A stretch of 44,469 nt of DNA from Burkholderiales bacterium (GCA_023383795.1 JAHDYJ010000014.1:1-44469); one strand, 5' to 3'. Numbered from the stretch's first letter, positions 29,257 through 36,878 are shown. Program-made: numbers and translations. Notes: generated by a model not told the origin, from the sequence alone.

Positions 29257-30270
29257 TCAGGAATGCGCGGCGAGCGGCAGGTTGGTGAGCAGGTTCTGCG
29301 GCTTCATCCGCACGACGTTCGCCTCGTCCATCGCGAGCGCGAGATACACCGGCTTGCCGGCGAGATCCCGGCGCATCAGCGCGGCATCGGCGAACTCGAG
29401 CCGGAAGAGCGCGAGCAGCTGGCGCATGCGTCCCGAGTCCACCTCGACGCCCCGCCAGAGGTCGTTCAGGATCGCCGTGGATTGCGCGTCGAGCCCGACG
29501 TGCCACGACCAGCGCGCGTCCTCGACCTGCCGCAGCGGCGTGACCGACACCTCCACGCCGACGAGGTGCCTCACCCAGCGCTCGAGCACGCGCGCGAGCG
29601 CCGCGAGCCCGGCGCGGCCGTAATTGATCGCGAGCACCAGGTCGTGGCGCTGATCGCGCTCCCAGTAGAGCACGGCGTTGCCCTCGTCGAGCACTTCGAG
29701 CGTGGCGCTCTTCAGCGGCGCCTGCGCCTCGACGATCAGGCGCCCGAGCGCGCCGTAGGCCGAGCCGCTCGCGTGCATCTCCACCGTCTCGAGATCGGCG
29801 AGCATGATCGCGCCGCCCTCGACGCTAGCCTTCTGCTCGCGGAAGAAGAGCTCGCCGGCCCGCGCCTCGAGCGGATCGTCGACGCCGTCGAGCACGTTGC
29901 GCAGGACGATCTGCGCGAGCTGGTCGAGGAAGAGCGGCGGCACCCGCACCGACTCCTCGGCGAAGATCCCCGCGTAGCACGCCTCGACCGAGCCCGCGCG
30001 GCGCAGGCGCGCGAGGAAGTCGAGCAGCACCCGGTAGTTGAAGCGCGTGTCCGGATCCTCGATCGCCTCGAGCTCGCGCTCGGAGACGGCGCGATCGGGC
30101 GCATCGAGCAGCGCCGCGTGCAGCGCGCGCTCGCCCGGCCCGGACTCCTCGATCGGCCGGATCTCGGGCCGCAGCAGGTAGGCGCGCAGGAAATCGTCGG
30201 TCGGCGCGAGGCGCCCGGCGCGGTCGCGCGCGAGCAGGTGGAAGCCGGAGTTGCGCCAGAAGTCGGGCAT
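29257..30270 (-). CDS. Conserved protein of unknown function (DUF6352-like)
   Basis: 337 residues, starting MPDFWRNSGFHLLARD and continuing APTDDFLRAYLLRPEI. From memory this N-terminus matches a conserved proteobacterial family annotated as DUF6352; I have no function for it. No signal peptide, membrane helix or known catalytic motif is visible. It is acidic and Leu/Ala-rich, so probably a soluble cytoplasmic protein. It is translated just before the glycosylase gene, one base apart. Confidence 0.75.
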   Translation of the reverse strand: MPDFWRNSGFHLLARDRAGRLAPTDDFLRAYLLRPEIRPIEESGPGERALHAALLDAPDRAVSERELEAIEDPDTRFNYRVLLDFLARLRRAGSVEACYAGIFAEESVRVPPLFLDQLAQIVLRNVLDGVDDPLEARAGELFFREQKASVEGGAIMLADLETVEMHASGSAYGALGRLIVEAQAPLKSATLEVLDEGNAVLYWERDQRHDLVLAINYGRAGLAALARVLERWVRHLVGVEVSVTPLRQVEDARWSWHVGLDAQSTAILNDLWRGVEVDSGRMRQLLALFRLEFADAALMRRDLAGKPVYLALAMDEANVVRMKPQNLLTNLPLAAHS

Positions 30271-30352
30271 GCCCTGCCGCGCGTCAGCGCGCGCCGGGGG
30301 AGCCGACGCGGGGCCGCGCCCGCGGGAGATGCGGTCGCGGCCGCGCCATGGC

Positions 30353-30946
30353 TCAGCGTGCGGCGAGCGCGAGCTCGAAGACGCGGCTGTGCGACGAGAC
30401 GTGCTGGACCAGGAACTCCATCTGGTCCGCGAGGATGCGCCGGTTGGTGAGGATCAGGAACTCGGCCTTGTTCGGCACGTAGGGCGCATAGAGCAGCTGC
30501 ACGCCGACCTCCTCGGGCGTGCGGTTGCGCTTGATCCCGTTGCAGTGCCGGCAGGCGGTGACGACGTTCATCCACGAGTCGCGCCCGCCGCGCGACAGCG
30601 GGACGATGTGGTCGCGGGTGAGCCGCAGGAACGAGAAGTCGCCGCCGCAGTAGGCGCAGATGTGCCGGTCGCGCCGGAAGAGCTCGCGATTGTTGAGCGG
30701 CGGCACCTGCGCGAAGCCCTTCATCGCCATCGCCTTGCCGCGGATGGCGATGATCGAGTGGCCGGAGATGCTCGAGCGCTGCCCGGTCGCGCGCGAGATG
30801 CCGCCGTAGACCGTGAACGCGATCCCGCCCAGGGTCCAGGCGACGAGGTTCTTCGCGTAGTAGAAGCACGCCTGCTGCCAGGTCACCCAGCGGTGCGGCA
30901 CCCCGTGGTAGTCCAGGGTCAGGATGAGTGGCGTGTCGCTCGGCAT
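30353..30946 (-). CDS. HNH endonuclease family protein
   Basis: 197 residues. The HNH domain has C97-x-x-C100, D112-H113, N127 and C132-x-x-C135 (CAYCGG, DHIVPLSRGG, NVVTACRHCNGIK), the zinc-stabilised HNH form. The first 80 residues are a family-specific segment with no known motif. The genus of small chromosomal HNH proteins like this is widespread in Beta- and Gammaproteobacteria; substrate and role are unknown. The ATG at 30946 (MPSDTPL) is preferred to an upstream one that would add an Arg-rich tail. It stands alone on the minus strand between the unknown gene and the thioredoxin gene. Confidence 0.85.
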   Translation of the reverse strand: MPSDTPLILTLDYHGVPHRWVTWQQACFYYAKNLVAWTLGGIAFTVYGGISRATGQRSSISGHSIIAIRGKAMAMKGFAQVPPLNNRELFRRDRHICAYCGGDFSFLRLTRDHIVPLSRGGRDSWMNVVTACRHCNGIKRNRTPEEVGVQLLYAPYVPNKAEFLILTNRRILADQMEFLVQHVSSHSRVFELALAAR

Positions 30947-31143
30947 GGTCGGCGGCGCTCGGCCCGGCTTGCGCCGCGCGCCCTGCGCGGCTGCGCGAGG
31001 ATTGTGCCGCAAAAAATGGCGGGATGCCATCGCACCCGCCCGCGCGGCCGGTGACGCCGCGTACCGCGAATGGTCCGTCCGGTCAATCCGGAGGACGAAC
31101 TACAGGTCGCAGGGGGAGGTCTCCCCTTGCGCAGCCGGCTCCC

Positions 31144-31998
31144 TCAGTTGAGCTCGGCCGCCAGCCGGCGGCGGTAGTCGGCAACCAGGTCGCCGCGGTC
31201 GGCCGCGAGGCTGAACACCTTGACCATCGCCGCGCGGGCGGCCTCGCGCTTCTCGGCGCGATCTCGCCGGACGACCTCGAGCAGCTCGTCGAGCGCCGCC
31301 GCGTAGCTGCCCTCGGCGACGCGCCGCTCGGCGAGCGCCAGGCGCGCATCCAGGTCGGCCGGCTTCGCGGCGACCCGCGACTCAAGCTCCGCCGCGCCGG
31401 GGAGCGTTTGCCCCTTCTTGCCGAAGGCGATCTTCGCCGCGAGCTGCTGGACGCGCTCGTCGCGCAGCGGCTCCGGGATCGCCTCGATCAGCGGCTCGGC
31501 GCCGGCGAAGTCCTGCCGCGCCACGAGCAGCTCGGCGAGATCCACGGTCGCCGCCTCGTTGCGCTCGTCGAGGGCGAGCGCCTCGCGCAGCGCCGACTCG
31601 GCCGCCTCGAAGTCCCCGCGCGCCAGCGCCCGGCGCGCCTGCAGGCGCAGCGTCTCGCTCGGGCCCGGAAGCACCTGCGCGAGGAACTGCCGCACGGCGC
31701 CCTCCGGCAGCGCGCCGACGAACTCGTTGACCGGAGCGCCGTCGACGAACGCCTTCACGTTCGGGATTCCGCGCACGCCGTACTGCGCGGCGATCTCCGG
31801 ATGCTCGTCGGTGTTAAGCTTGACGAGCATGAACCGGCCGGCGAACTCGGCGGCGAGCTTCTCGAGCACCGGCGTCAGCGCCCGGCACGGGCCGCACCAC
31901 GGCGCCCAGAAGTCGACCAGCACCGGCGCCTGCCGCGACGCTTCGATGACGTCGCGCGCGAACGTCCCGGCGGTGGTCTCGATCGAGTGTTTGGCCAT
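31144..31998 (-). CDS. Thioredoxin-TPR co-chaperone (CnoX/YbbN-like)
   Basis: 284 residues. The thioredoxin domain (1-108) has an intact active site WCGPC, with Cys35 and Cys38. The C-terminal half (about 115-284) is a TPR-type helical region. This two-part layout and length match CnoX (YbbN), a holdase that transfers oxidatively damaged proteins to DnaK and GroEL. E. coli CnoX lacks the second Cys, while many others keep it. The ATG at 31998 is the family start. It diverges from the DksA-type gene, with an FNR-type box between. Confidence 0.9.
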   Translation of the reverse strand: MAKHSIETTAGTFARDVIEASRQAPVLVDFWAPWCGPCRALTPVLEKLAAEFAGRFMLVKLNTDEHPEIAAQYGVRGIPNVKAFVDGAPVNEFVGALPEGAVRQFLAQVLPGPSETLRLQARRALARGDFEAAESALREALALDERNEAATVDLAELLVARQDFAGAEPLIEAIPEPLRDERVQQLAAKIAFGKKGQTLPGAAELESRVAAKPADLDARLALAERRVAEGSYAAALDELLEVVRRDRAEKREAARAAMVKVFSLAADRGDLVADYRRRLAAELN

Positions 31999-32065
31999 CG
32001 GACGGAGTCTCCTGTGCGGAGTGTATGGGGGCGCGTCGCGGAATTTCAACCACCGCCCGGCCCGC

Positions 32066-32079
32066 TTGATCTGCATCAA
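32066..32079. promoter_or_regulatory. FNR/ANR-type binding site
   Basis: TTGATCTGCATCAA is a perfect TTGAT-N4-ATCAA palindrome. It lies between the divergent cnoX-like and dksA-like genes, with its centre 59 bases before the dksA-type ATG. If it acts at -41.5, transcription would start near 32114, and a weak -10 (TACCGT, 32102-32107) is there. It could instead act on the thioredoxin gene. Confidence 0.65.
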
Positions 32080-32131
32080 GCCCCCGGCGCGGGCGCTCGA
32101 CTACCGTAGGAACGACGGAGAGCAGAAGATC

Positions 32132-32518
32132 ATGTTGACCGAGCAGGAGAAGGCACAACTCGCGCGCACGCTCGAGGCACGGCGCCACGAGCTCGCGCGC
32201 GAGATCGGCGAGAAGATGGCCGATTCGCGCGCGCGCGGCGGATCGGCGAACGTCGACCAGATCATCGAGGGCGGCGATGCCGCGCTCGCCGACTCGCTTG
32301 CGGGCCTCGACCTCGCCGAGGCGCAACGCGACCTCGCCGAGCTGCGCGACATCGAGGCCGCCCGCGCGCGCATGGTCGACGGCTCCTACGGGATCTGCGT
32401 CGATTGCGGCGAGCCGATCGCGCCGGCGCGCCTGCAGGCCTATCCGACCGCGAAGCGCTGCACCGACTGCCAGACGGTTCACGAGCGGCAGAGCGCCTCG
32501 GCCCGACCCAGGCTCTGA
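32132..32518 (+). CDS. DksA/TraR-type zinc-finger transcription regulator
   Basis: 128 residues. An N-terminal coiled-coil (about 1-80) leads to a four-Cys zinc finger, C89-x-x-C92 and C110-x-x-C113 (GICVDCG, KRCTDCQ). The region GGDAALADSLAG near 47-58 may be the coiled-coil tip with acidic residues that in DksA enters the RNA polymerase secondary channel. Such proteins tune transcription initiation, often together with ppGpp. It is shorter than classical DksA (about 150), so closer to the DksA2/TraR subfamily. GGAG about 14 bases before ATG 32132. The FNR-type box upstream suggests oxygen control. Confidence 0.88.
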   Translation: MLTEQEKAQLARTLEARRHELAREIGEKMADSRARGGSANVDQIIEGGDAALADSLAGLDLAEAQRDLAELRDIEAARARMVDGSYGICVDCGEPIAPARLQAYPTAKRCTDCQTVHERQSASARPRL

Positions 32519-32529
32519 GCAGACCGCGG
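32518..32529 (+). repeat. 12-bp direct repeat, left edge of the TIR/patatin cassette
   Basis: AGCAGACCGCGG, starting in the dksA-type stop codon. An identical copy is at 36672-36683, just before the patatin gene. Confidence 0.5.
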
Positions 32530-32564
32530 TTCGATCGCGGCGGGGTTTCCCGGTGGCGCGGCCA

Positions 32565-32593
32565 GGGAGCGTCCGAGCAGAGAGGATGCTCCC
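32565..32593. terminator. Stem-loop between convergent genes
   Basis: GGGAGCGTCC (32565-32574) pairs over 10 bp with GGATGCTCCC (32584-32593), one G-T wobble, around a 9-base loop. No T tract on either side, so it may act as a weak or Rho-assisted stop for the convergent dksA-type and TIR-PASTA genes. Confidence 0.4.
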
Positions 32594-32612
32594 CGAATCC
32601 CCCTGGCGGGCG

Positions 32613-34928
32613 TCAGCCGAGCTCGTAGCGCAGCAGCTCGTAGCCGTCCTGGTCGAGCGGCGTGTTCGCCTGGTCGTACGACCTGCGCTCGTACTTCACG
32701 ACCCGCTTCACCTCCGGCGCATACCAGATGCGCAACTCGAACCGCGTGAGCTGCTGGGCGGAGGTGGGTGGCGCGCCGAGCAGCGTTCCTCGCACGTCGA
32801 TGCGCAGCGCCTCGAAGCGTCCGGCCGGTACCGTCACACTCTCGCGTCCGGTCGCCTGCGCGCCGATGGACCAGTTGCTCGCAAAGGGCAGAACGCCCGC
32901 CGCCGAGATGCCGGTGCGCCGCCATTTCGGCGCGACATCTCCGAGAAGGTCGAGGAACGGCGAGAACTCCATGAGCGCGACGCCGTCCACGGAGCGCCCG
33001 ACGAGCTCCGCGCCCGCACCGAACGTCTTGGTATCGGCCACGTCGCCGCCGGCTGCCGCAAGCGACTCGCGCACCTGCCGCTCGGCCACCGCGACCACGG
33101 TGTAGACGAAATCGCGGTCCCGGGTCCCCGGCCAGCGGCTCGAATAACGGTAGCGCCAGCTGGAACCCACGGCCGGAAGGCCGCCCGCGCCAGGCGGCTT
33201 CACGGCCGCCTTCGCCACGAGCAGATCGACCGTCGATCCGGCGGCCGCCACGTTCCCGCGAGCGGGTTCCTGCTGGATCACGGTGCCGTCTTTGGCCGTC
33301 TCGGTCACGCGATAGGTGACCGTGCCGACCGCGAATCCCTGCTTCTCGAGCGAGGTGCGCGCCTGCGCGAGCGGAAGACCGGTCACGGAGCCCACCTTGA
33401 CCTCCGCCGGCGTCGGAGGCGCCGCAGGGGCCCGCGCGATGCGGACGTCGACGACGCCGCCCGGCGCGACACTCTGACCCGCCGCAGGCTGCTGTTCGAC
33501 GATCGTGCCCGCTCGTGCATCCCGGGTCACGTGCTCGCGAACAGCGCCGAGCCCGAGGTCTTGTCGCCCCAGCGCCGCGCGCGCCTCGTCGATCGTCAAG
33601 CCGCGCAGGTCGCGCACCGCCACGCGCGGCGACGCCTTCTTCGGCGGCGCCGTCGCCTGGGCCACCGCGAGATCGACTGCGCTGTTGCGGCTCACGCGTT
33701 CTCCGGGCGCCGGGGTCTGCCGCATGATCGTCCCCGCGGGCTGTGCACTGGTCGTGACGGAAGCCACCTTTCCCGGCGCGAGGCCCGCTGCGGAAAGCCG
33801 GCGGCGCGCCTCGTCGATGGGGAGCCGAGCAAGATCGGGCACTTCCACCGAAGGCGGCGCCGCGGCGACCGAGATCCGTACGGCCGGTTCCGCCCCCGGC
33901 GCGAGCACGCCGGGCGCGGGGTCCTGGTCGACCACGCGACCCGGCGCGGCCTCGTCCGTGGCACGGGTCTGCGTCTCGATCGCAGTGACGCCGGCGGACG
34001 CGAGCGACCGCCGCGCCTCTTCAAGATCGAGCCCGACGACGCCCGGCACCCGGATCGCCGGCGCAGCCAGCGTGAGATCGATGCGCGAGCCCGGCCGGAC
34101 CTGCGCGCCGGGTGACGGCGACTGCTCGATCACCGTGCCGGGCTCGCGACCGCCATCGCGTTCGCGTCGCACTTCGCCCGCAACGAGCGCGGCCGCCTCG
34201 ATCCTCGCGCGTGCGTCCTCGAGCGTCGCGCCGGCAAGATCGGGCACTGCGACGCTCTGCGGCTGCAGCGACAGCCAGACCGCGACTGCGGCCGCGAGCG
34301 CGAGTGCACCGGCGGCGGGAAGCCATCGCCCGCGCTTGGCGCCGCCGTGTGACGCCGAGTCCGGCGCAGCGGTGCGCGATCCGGGTTGATCGCGCGCCGC
34401 CCCAGGCTTGGGTCCGTCGTCGACGCGCGCACCCCCTGGGGTCGCCGCAGCCGGAGGCCCCGCGGGTCGGGTAGCTGCGACCGCGCGGGCAATTTGCGCG
34501 ATCAGTTCGTCGACGTCCGCCGCCCAGCGCGCATCGCGCAGCTCGAACGCCTGCCGCCGCGCGAGCGCCTTGAGGGGCTCCGGCAACTCGTCTGCGGTGG
34601 GCATCTCGGCGCCCGCGACCAGCACCGGAATCACGCGGATGTTGCGCTCGAGCGCGGCCGCCGCCTCCAGGCGGACAAAGTCGTGCGGATTGTCGAGCCG
34701 GCGGCGGCCGCCGGTGTCGGCAAGCGAGCTCCACCTGGGACCGATGACGACGATCAGAAGGTCGCAGCAGCCGACCGCGTTGTTGATCGCCTCGACGTAG
34801 TCGACGCCCGCTTCGATTCCCGACACGTCGAGAAAGACGCTGTCGAAGCGCGCGCGCAGACTATCGTAGAGGCGGCCGGCATGGCCCGCGCCGTCCTCCC
34901 GCCGATAGCTGATGAAGATTCCCCGCAT
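32613..34928 (-). CDS. TIR domain - membrane helix - five PASTA repeats - C-terminal beta domain protein
   Basis: 771 residues. Residues 1-150 are a bacterial TIR domain (IFISYRRED at 4-12, VFLDVSGIEAG at 31-41, CDLLIVVIGPRW at 55-66, FVRLEAA at 84-90, with Glu88 in the position of the NADase glutamate). A Pro/Ala/Gly linker (151-200) leads to one membrane helix (about 202-221). Five PASTA repeats follow (about 225-288, 291-354, 360-425, 435-498, 508-573), each with V-P-D-L/V-x-G-x-x-x-x-x-A and a P-x-x-G turn. A C-terminal domain (about 585-771) starts GSSWRYRYSSRWPG and resembles periplasmic DUF3108-type beta domains. The positive residues before the helix (AKRGRW) favour TIR inside and PASTA outside. 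PASTA repeats bind peptidoglycan in PknB-type kinases; here a TIR domain takes the place of the kinase. The whole architecture is unfamiliar to me. Follows the PGDYG and patatin genes. Confidence 0.88.
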   Translation of the reverse strand: MRGIFISYRREDGAGHAGRLYDSLRARFDSVFLDVSGIEAGVDYVEAINNAVGCCDLLIVVIGPRWSSLADTGGRRRLDNPHDFVRLEAAAALERNIRVIPVLVAGAEMPTADELPEPLKALARRQAFELRDARWAADVDELIAQIARAVAATRPAGPPAAATPGGARVDDGPKPGAARDQPGSRTAAPDSASHGGAKRGRWLPAAGALALAAAVAVWLSLQPQSVAVPDLAGATLEDARARIEAAALVAGEVRRERDGGREPGTVIEQSPSPGAQVRPGSRIDLTLAAPAIRVPGVVGLDLEEARRSLASAGVTAIETQTRATDEAAPGRVVDQDPAPGVLAPGAEPAVRISVAAAPPSVEVPDLARLPIDEARRRLSAAGLAPGKVASVTTSAQPAGTIMRQTPAPGERVSRNSAVDLAVAQATAPPKKASPRVAVRDLRGLTIDEARAALGRQDLGLGAVREHVTRDARAGTIVEQQPAAGQSVAPGGVVDVRIARAPAAPPTPAEVKVGSVTGLPLAQARTSLEKQGFAVGTVTYRVTETAKDGTVIQQEPARGNVAAAGSTVDLLVAKAAVKPPGAGGLPAVGSSWRYRYSSRWPGTRDRDFVYTVVAVAERQVRESLAAAGGDVADTKTFGAGAELVGRSVDGVALMEFSPFLDLLGDVAPKWRRTGISAAGVLPFASNWSIGAQATGRESVTVPAGRFEALRIDVRGTLLGAPPTSAQQLTRFELRIWYAPEVKRVVKYERRSYDQANTPLDQDGYELLRYELG

Positions 34929-35018
34929 GCTGCAACGGCGCGTGGTCGAACGGACGCCGCGTGCCTACGATTCTGAGCTTGGGATCCGGCACTGGCAACG
35001 AAAGGACTAGGACTTGTG

Positions 35019-35040
35019 GCCTAGGTAATCAGGCCTAGGC
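35019..35040. other. Short inverted repeat before the TIR-PASTA gene
   Basis: GCCTAGG (35019-35025) and CCTAGGC (35034-35040) form a 7-bp stem with an 8-base loop, in the 130-base gap between the PGDYG gene and the TIR-PASTA gene. It could be an operator, or an mRNA hairpin. No T tract. Confidence 0.35.
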
Positions 35041-35058
35041 ATCGGCCCCCCCGAGGGA

Positions 35059-35445
35059 TCAAGCGGGCTTGTACGTCGCGCGGAACCTGCTCGCCGACAT
35101 GCAGTAGGCGTCCGTGCCCGCCCGATCGTTGTAGACGATGTAATCGCCCTTGCGATAGCGGGACTCGCCCTCCTTCGTCTTGATGACCCCCGCCTTGGAC
35201 GCGACCTCGGCCCACACCGGCGTCGTCTTCACGAATATCCCGGGCCGCAGCCGCTTGTATGTCCTTGCGAATACCTTGCCGTCCACGGTGTACACGTCGC
35301 CCGCGTTGTCGACGAGCCAGTCGCCGCGCTTGGCCCGTTGCCTCGCACCCCATTTTCGATACTCGAAACGCTCGATGGCGAGGTCGAGGCGCGTGGCGAT
35401 CACGAACTGATTGGCCTTCCTGCGGTACTTGCGGCGTCTTGGCAT
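35059..35445 (-). CDS. Small PGDYG-type protein with internal duplication
   Basis: 128 residues, very basic at the N-terminus (MPRRRKYRRKANQF). Two related blocks are visible: KRGDWLVDNAGDVYTVDG...FARTYK near 52-80, and RKGDYIVYNDRAGTDAYCM...FRATYK near 99-127. Each has the R/K-G-D-Y/W-h-V core of the PGDYG family. The function is unknown. There is no signal peptide or membrane helix. ATG 35445 is preferred; a GTG at 35466 would add 7 residues. It begins 13 bases after the patatin stop, so the two are probably co-translated. Confidence 0.75.
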   Translation of the reverse strand: MPRRRKYRRKANQFVIATRLDLAIERFEYRKWGARQRAKRGDWLVDNAGDVYTVDGKVFARTYKRLRPGIFVKTTPVWAEVASKAGVIKTKEGESRYRKGDYIVYNDRAGTDAYCMSASRFRATYKPA

Positions 35446-35458
35446 CGACGTTCCCGGT

Positions 35459-36646
35459 TCACGCACGAGGCAGGTCGAATCCCGCCGGAAAATGCTCTGC
35501 GCGGATATCCAGCTCGGCGGCGAGCACGCCGAGCCGGTGCAGAACGGCCATGTTTTCCGGATCGTCCATGGCGCTCAAGGACTCGATGCGCTTCGTATCC
35601 CGCATCGTCGGATCGAGCCTCCGTACGCTCTCGGCCCGCAGGTCGACGTTATAGCGCAGGTATGTCATGAGCGGCGCTCCCGCCAGGAGGTCGTTCCGCA
35701 GATCCCCGACCTCGCCGTCGATCGGCCGCGCCGTCGGGCTGCTCGACATCCACTGCAACAGCGTCTCCTGCAGCGCTGCGGTGTCGTTCATCATAGACAG
35801 CAAGGCGTCGATGGCCTGCTTGGCCGCCACGCTGGCGTGCGTGACGCTCGGATCCGCGGCACCAGTGCCGATCGAGACGACCAGCAGATTCTCGGCGCCG
35901 GTGGGCCAGGCCAGCCGGTAACCCTTCATCGTGGCGTACATGACGGCGAGCAGGGCGGGATTGTTGAACGGGCTGACCCCGCCGTCGACGAACTCGCCGG
36001 CGACCGGCTTGTATCCCGCGGCGCGGGCGATCGTGATGGACTCGGGATCGAAGAAGGCCGGGGCCGCGGTCGAGGCGCGAACGACCTGCCACAGGGGGTA
36101 GTCGCCGTTGCCGAGCACGCCGCCCGGAAGCGCCTTGAAGAACTGGCCGCGCGGATTGTTGCTGATCGGCCACGGGCTGCCCGTGTCGATCCGTTTCGTG
36201 ACGACGAGCAGACCCGTGCCGAGCTCCGGGCCGCCCAGCCTCGTCGCGGCTCCATAGACCTTCTTGAGCTCCGCGATCAGCCTGGCCTCGTCGTACTTGG
36301 CGCGCAGCAGCCCTTTGCGCAACAGGCTCTTCTCGAAGACGCGCTTCCCGAGGGCGACGTACTTCCGGCGGATCTCCTCGACCGTCCACCCCATCGCGAG
36401 CGTCGCCGCGATGATCGCGCCGGTCGAGGTGCCGGCGATCAAATCGAAGTAATGACACAGACGGAAGTCGGCGCTGTCCGCGTGCCGCAGTCTCAGCACG
36501 TCTTCCATCTTCTGCAGCAGGGCGAGACTCAGTATCCCCCGCAACCCGCCGCCGTCCAGCGCGAGAATGCGCTTCGGCCTGCCGTCGTTTGCGAGATGCC
36601 GATCGCGATCGCGAATCAGGAATGCGTTGCTTCGCATTGCGCTCAT
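35459..36646 (-). CDS. Patatin-like phospholipase
   Basis: 395 residues, no signal peptide. The oxyanion loop DGGGLRG is at 31-37, the nucleophile motif GTSTG at 72-76 (Ser74), and the catalytic Asp in DGG at 221-223. So the Ser-Asp dyad is intact and the protein should be an active cytoplasmic lipid acyl hydrolase. Patatins serve as membrane-degrading effectors in several anti-phage systems (for example CapV in CBASS), but no cyclic nucleotide synthase gene is adjacent here. ATG 36646 is chosen because GGAGGGTGCGC stands before it; an ATG 15 bases upstream lacks this spacing. First gene of the three-gene cassette. Confidence 0.92.
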   Translation of the reverse strand: MSAMRSNAFLIRDRDRHLANDGRPKRILALDGGGLRGILSLALLQKMEDVLRLRHADSADFRLCHYFDLIAGTSTGAIIAATLAMGWTVEEIRRKYVALGKRVFEKSLLRKGLLRAKYDEARLIAELKKVYGAATRLGGPELGTGLLVVTKRIDTGSPWPISNNPRGQFFKALPGGVLGNGDYPLWQVVRASTAAPAFFDPESITIARAAGYKPVAGEFVDGGVSPFNNPALLAVMYATMKGYRLAWPTGAENLLVVSIGTGAADPSVTHASVAAKQAIDALLSMMNDTAALQETLLQWMSSSPTARPIDGEVGDLRNDLLAGAPLMTYLRYNVDLRAESVRRLDPTMRDTKRIESLSAMDDPENMAVLHRLGVLAAELDIRAEHFPAGFDLPRA

Positions 36647-36671
36647 GCGCACCCTCCGCATGTGTGGTTGT

Positions 36672-36683
36672 AGCAGACCGCGG
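36672..36683 (+). repeat. 12-bp direct repeat, right edge of the TIR/patatin cassette
   Basis: AGCAGACCGCGG, identical to 32518-32529. An 11-base copy (AGCAGACCGCG) is also present at 36931-36941, closer to livF. Confidence 0.5.
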
Positions 36684-36698
36684 CATCTTCCAGATGCC
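36682..36698. promoter_or_regulatory. Inverted repeat upstream of the patatin gene (candidate operator)
   Basis: GGCATCT-TCC-AGATGCC is a perfect 7-bp inverted repeat with a 3-base centre, ending 36 bases before the patatin ATG. It could be a repressor site or a 5'-UTR hairpin. A TACAAC just downstream on the minus strand is a possible -10. Confidence 0.4.
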
Positions 36699-36844
36699 AC
36701 TCGTGCGCCCGGTCCCGGTTGTCGCCCGACCGACGCCCGCTGTCGACCCGATGTCAGGGAGCCGCCGCGCGCCCGGGTGCCGCGAGCGCGAGTTCCTGCA
36801 CGGTCCGCCCTCGCCGGGCGCCCACCCGCGTGGATTCTCGCCCG

Positions 36845-36878
36845 GAAAAGAAAAAGGCCCCGGGACGTGCCCAGGGCC
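36845..36878 (-). terminator. Rho-independent terminator of the liv operon
   Basis: On the minus strand GGCCCTGGG pairs with CCCGGGGCC (9 bp, one G-T) around a 5-base loop, followed by TTTTTCTTTT. It ends transcripts coming from livF and isolates the patatin cassette. The 362-base gap 36647-37008 otherwise holds the two repeats above and, on the minus strand before this terminator, TTTCCTCCTCCTTT. Confidence 0.8.

Noticed and set aside
32613..34928. PknB-type Ser/Thr kinase because of the PASTA repeats
   Set aside because: No kinase motifs are present; the N-terminal domain is TIR.
32613..36646. CBASS, Thoeris or Pycsar system
   Set aside because: No CD-NTase, cyclase, ThsA-type or accessory ubiquitin-like genes are next to the patatin or TIR genes.
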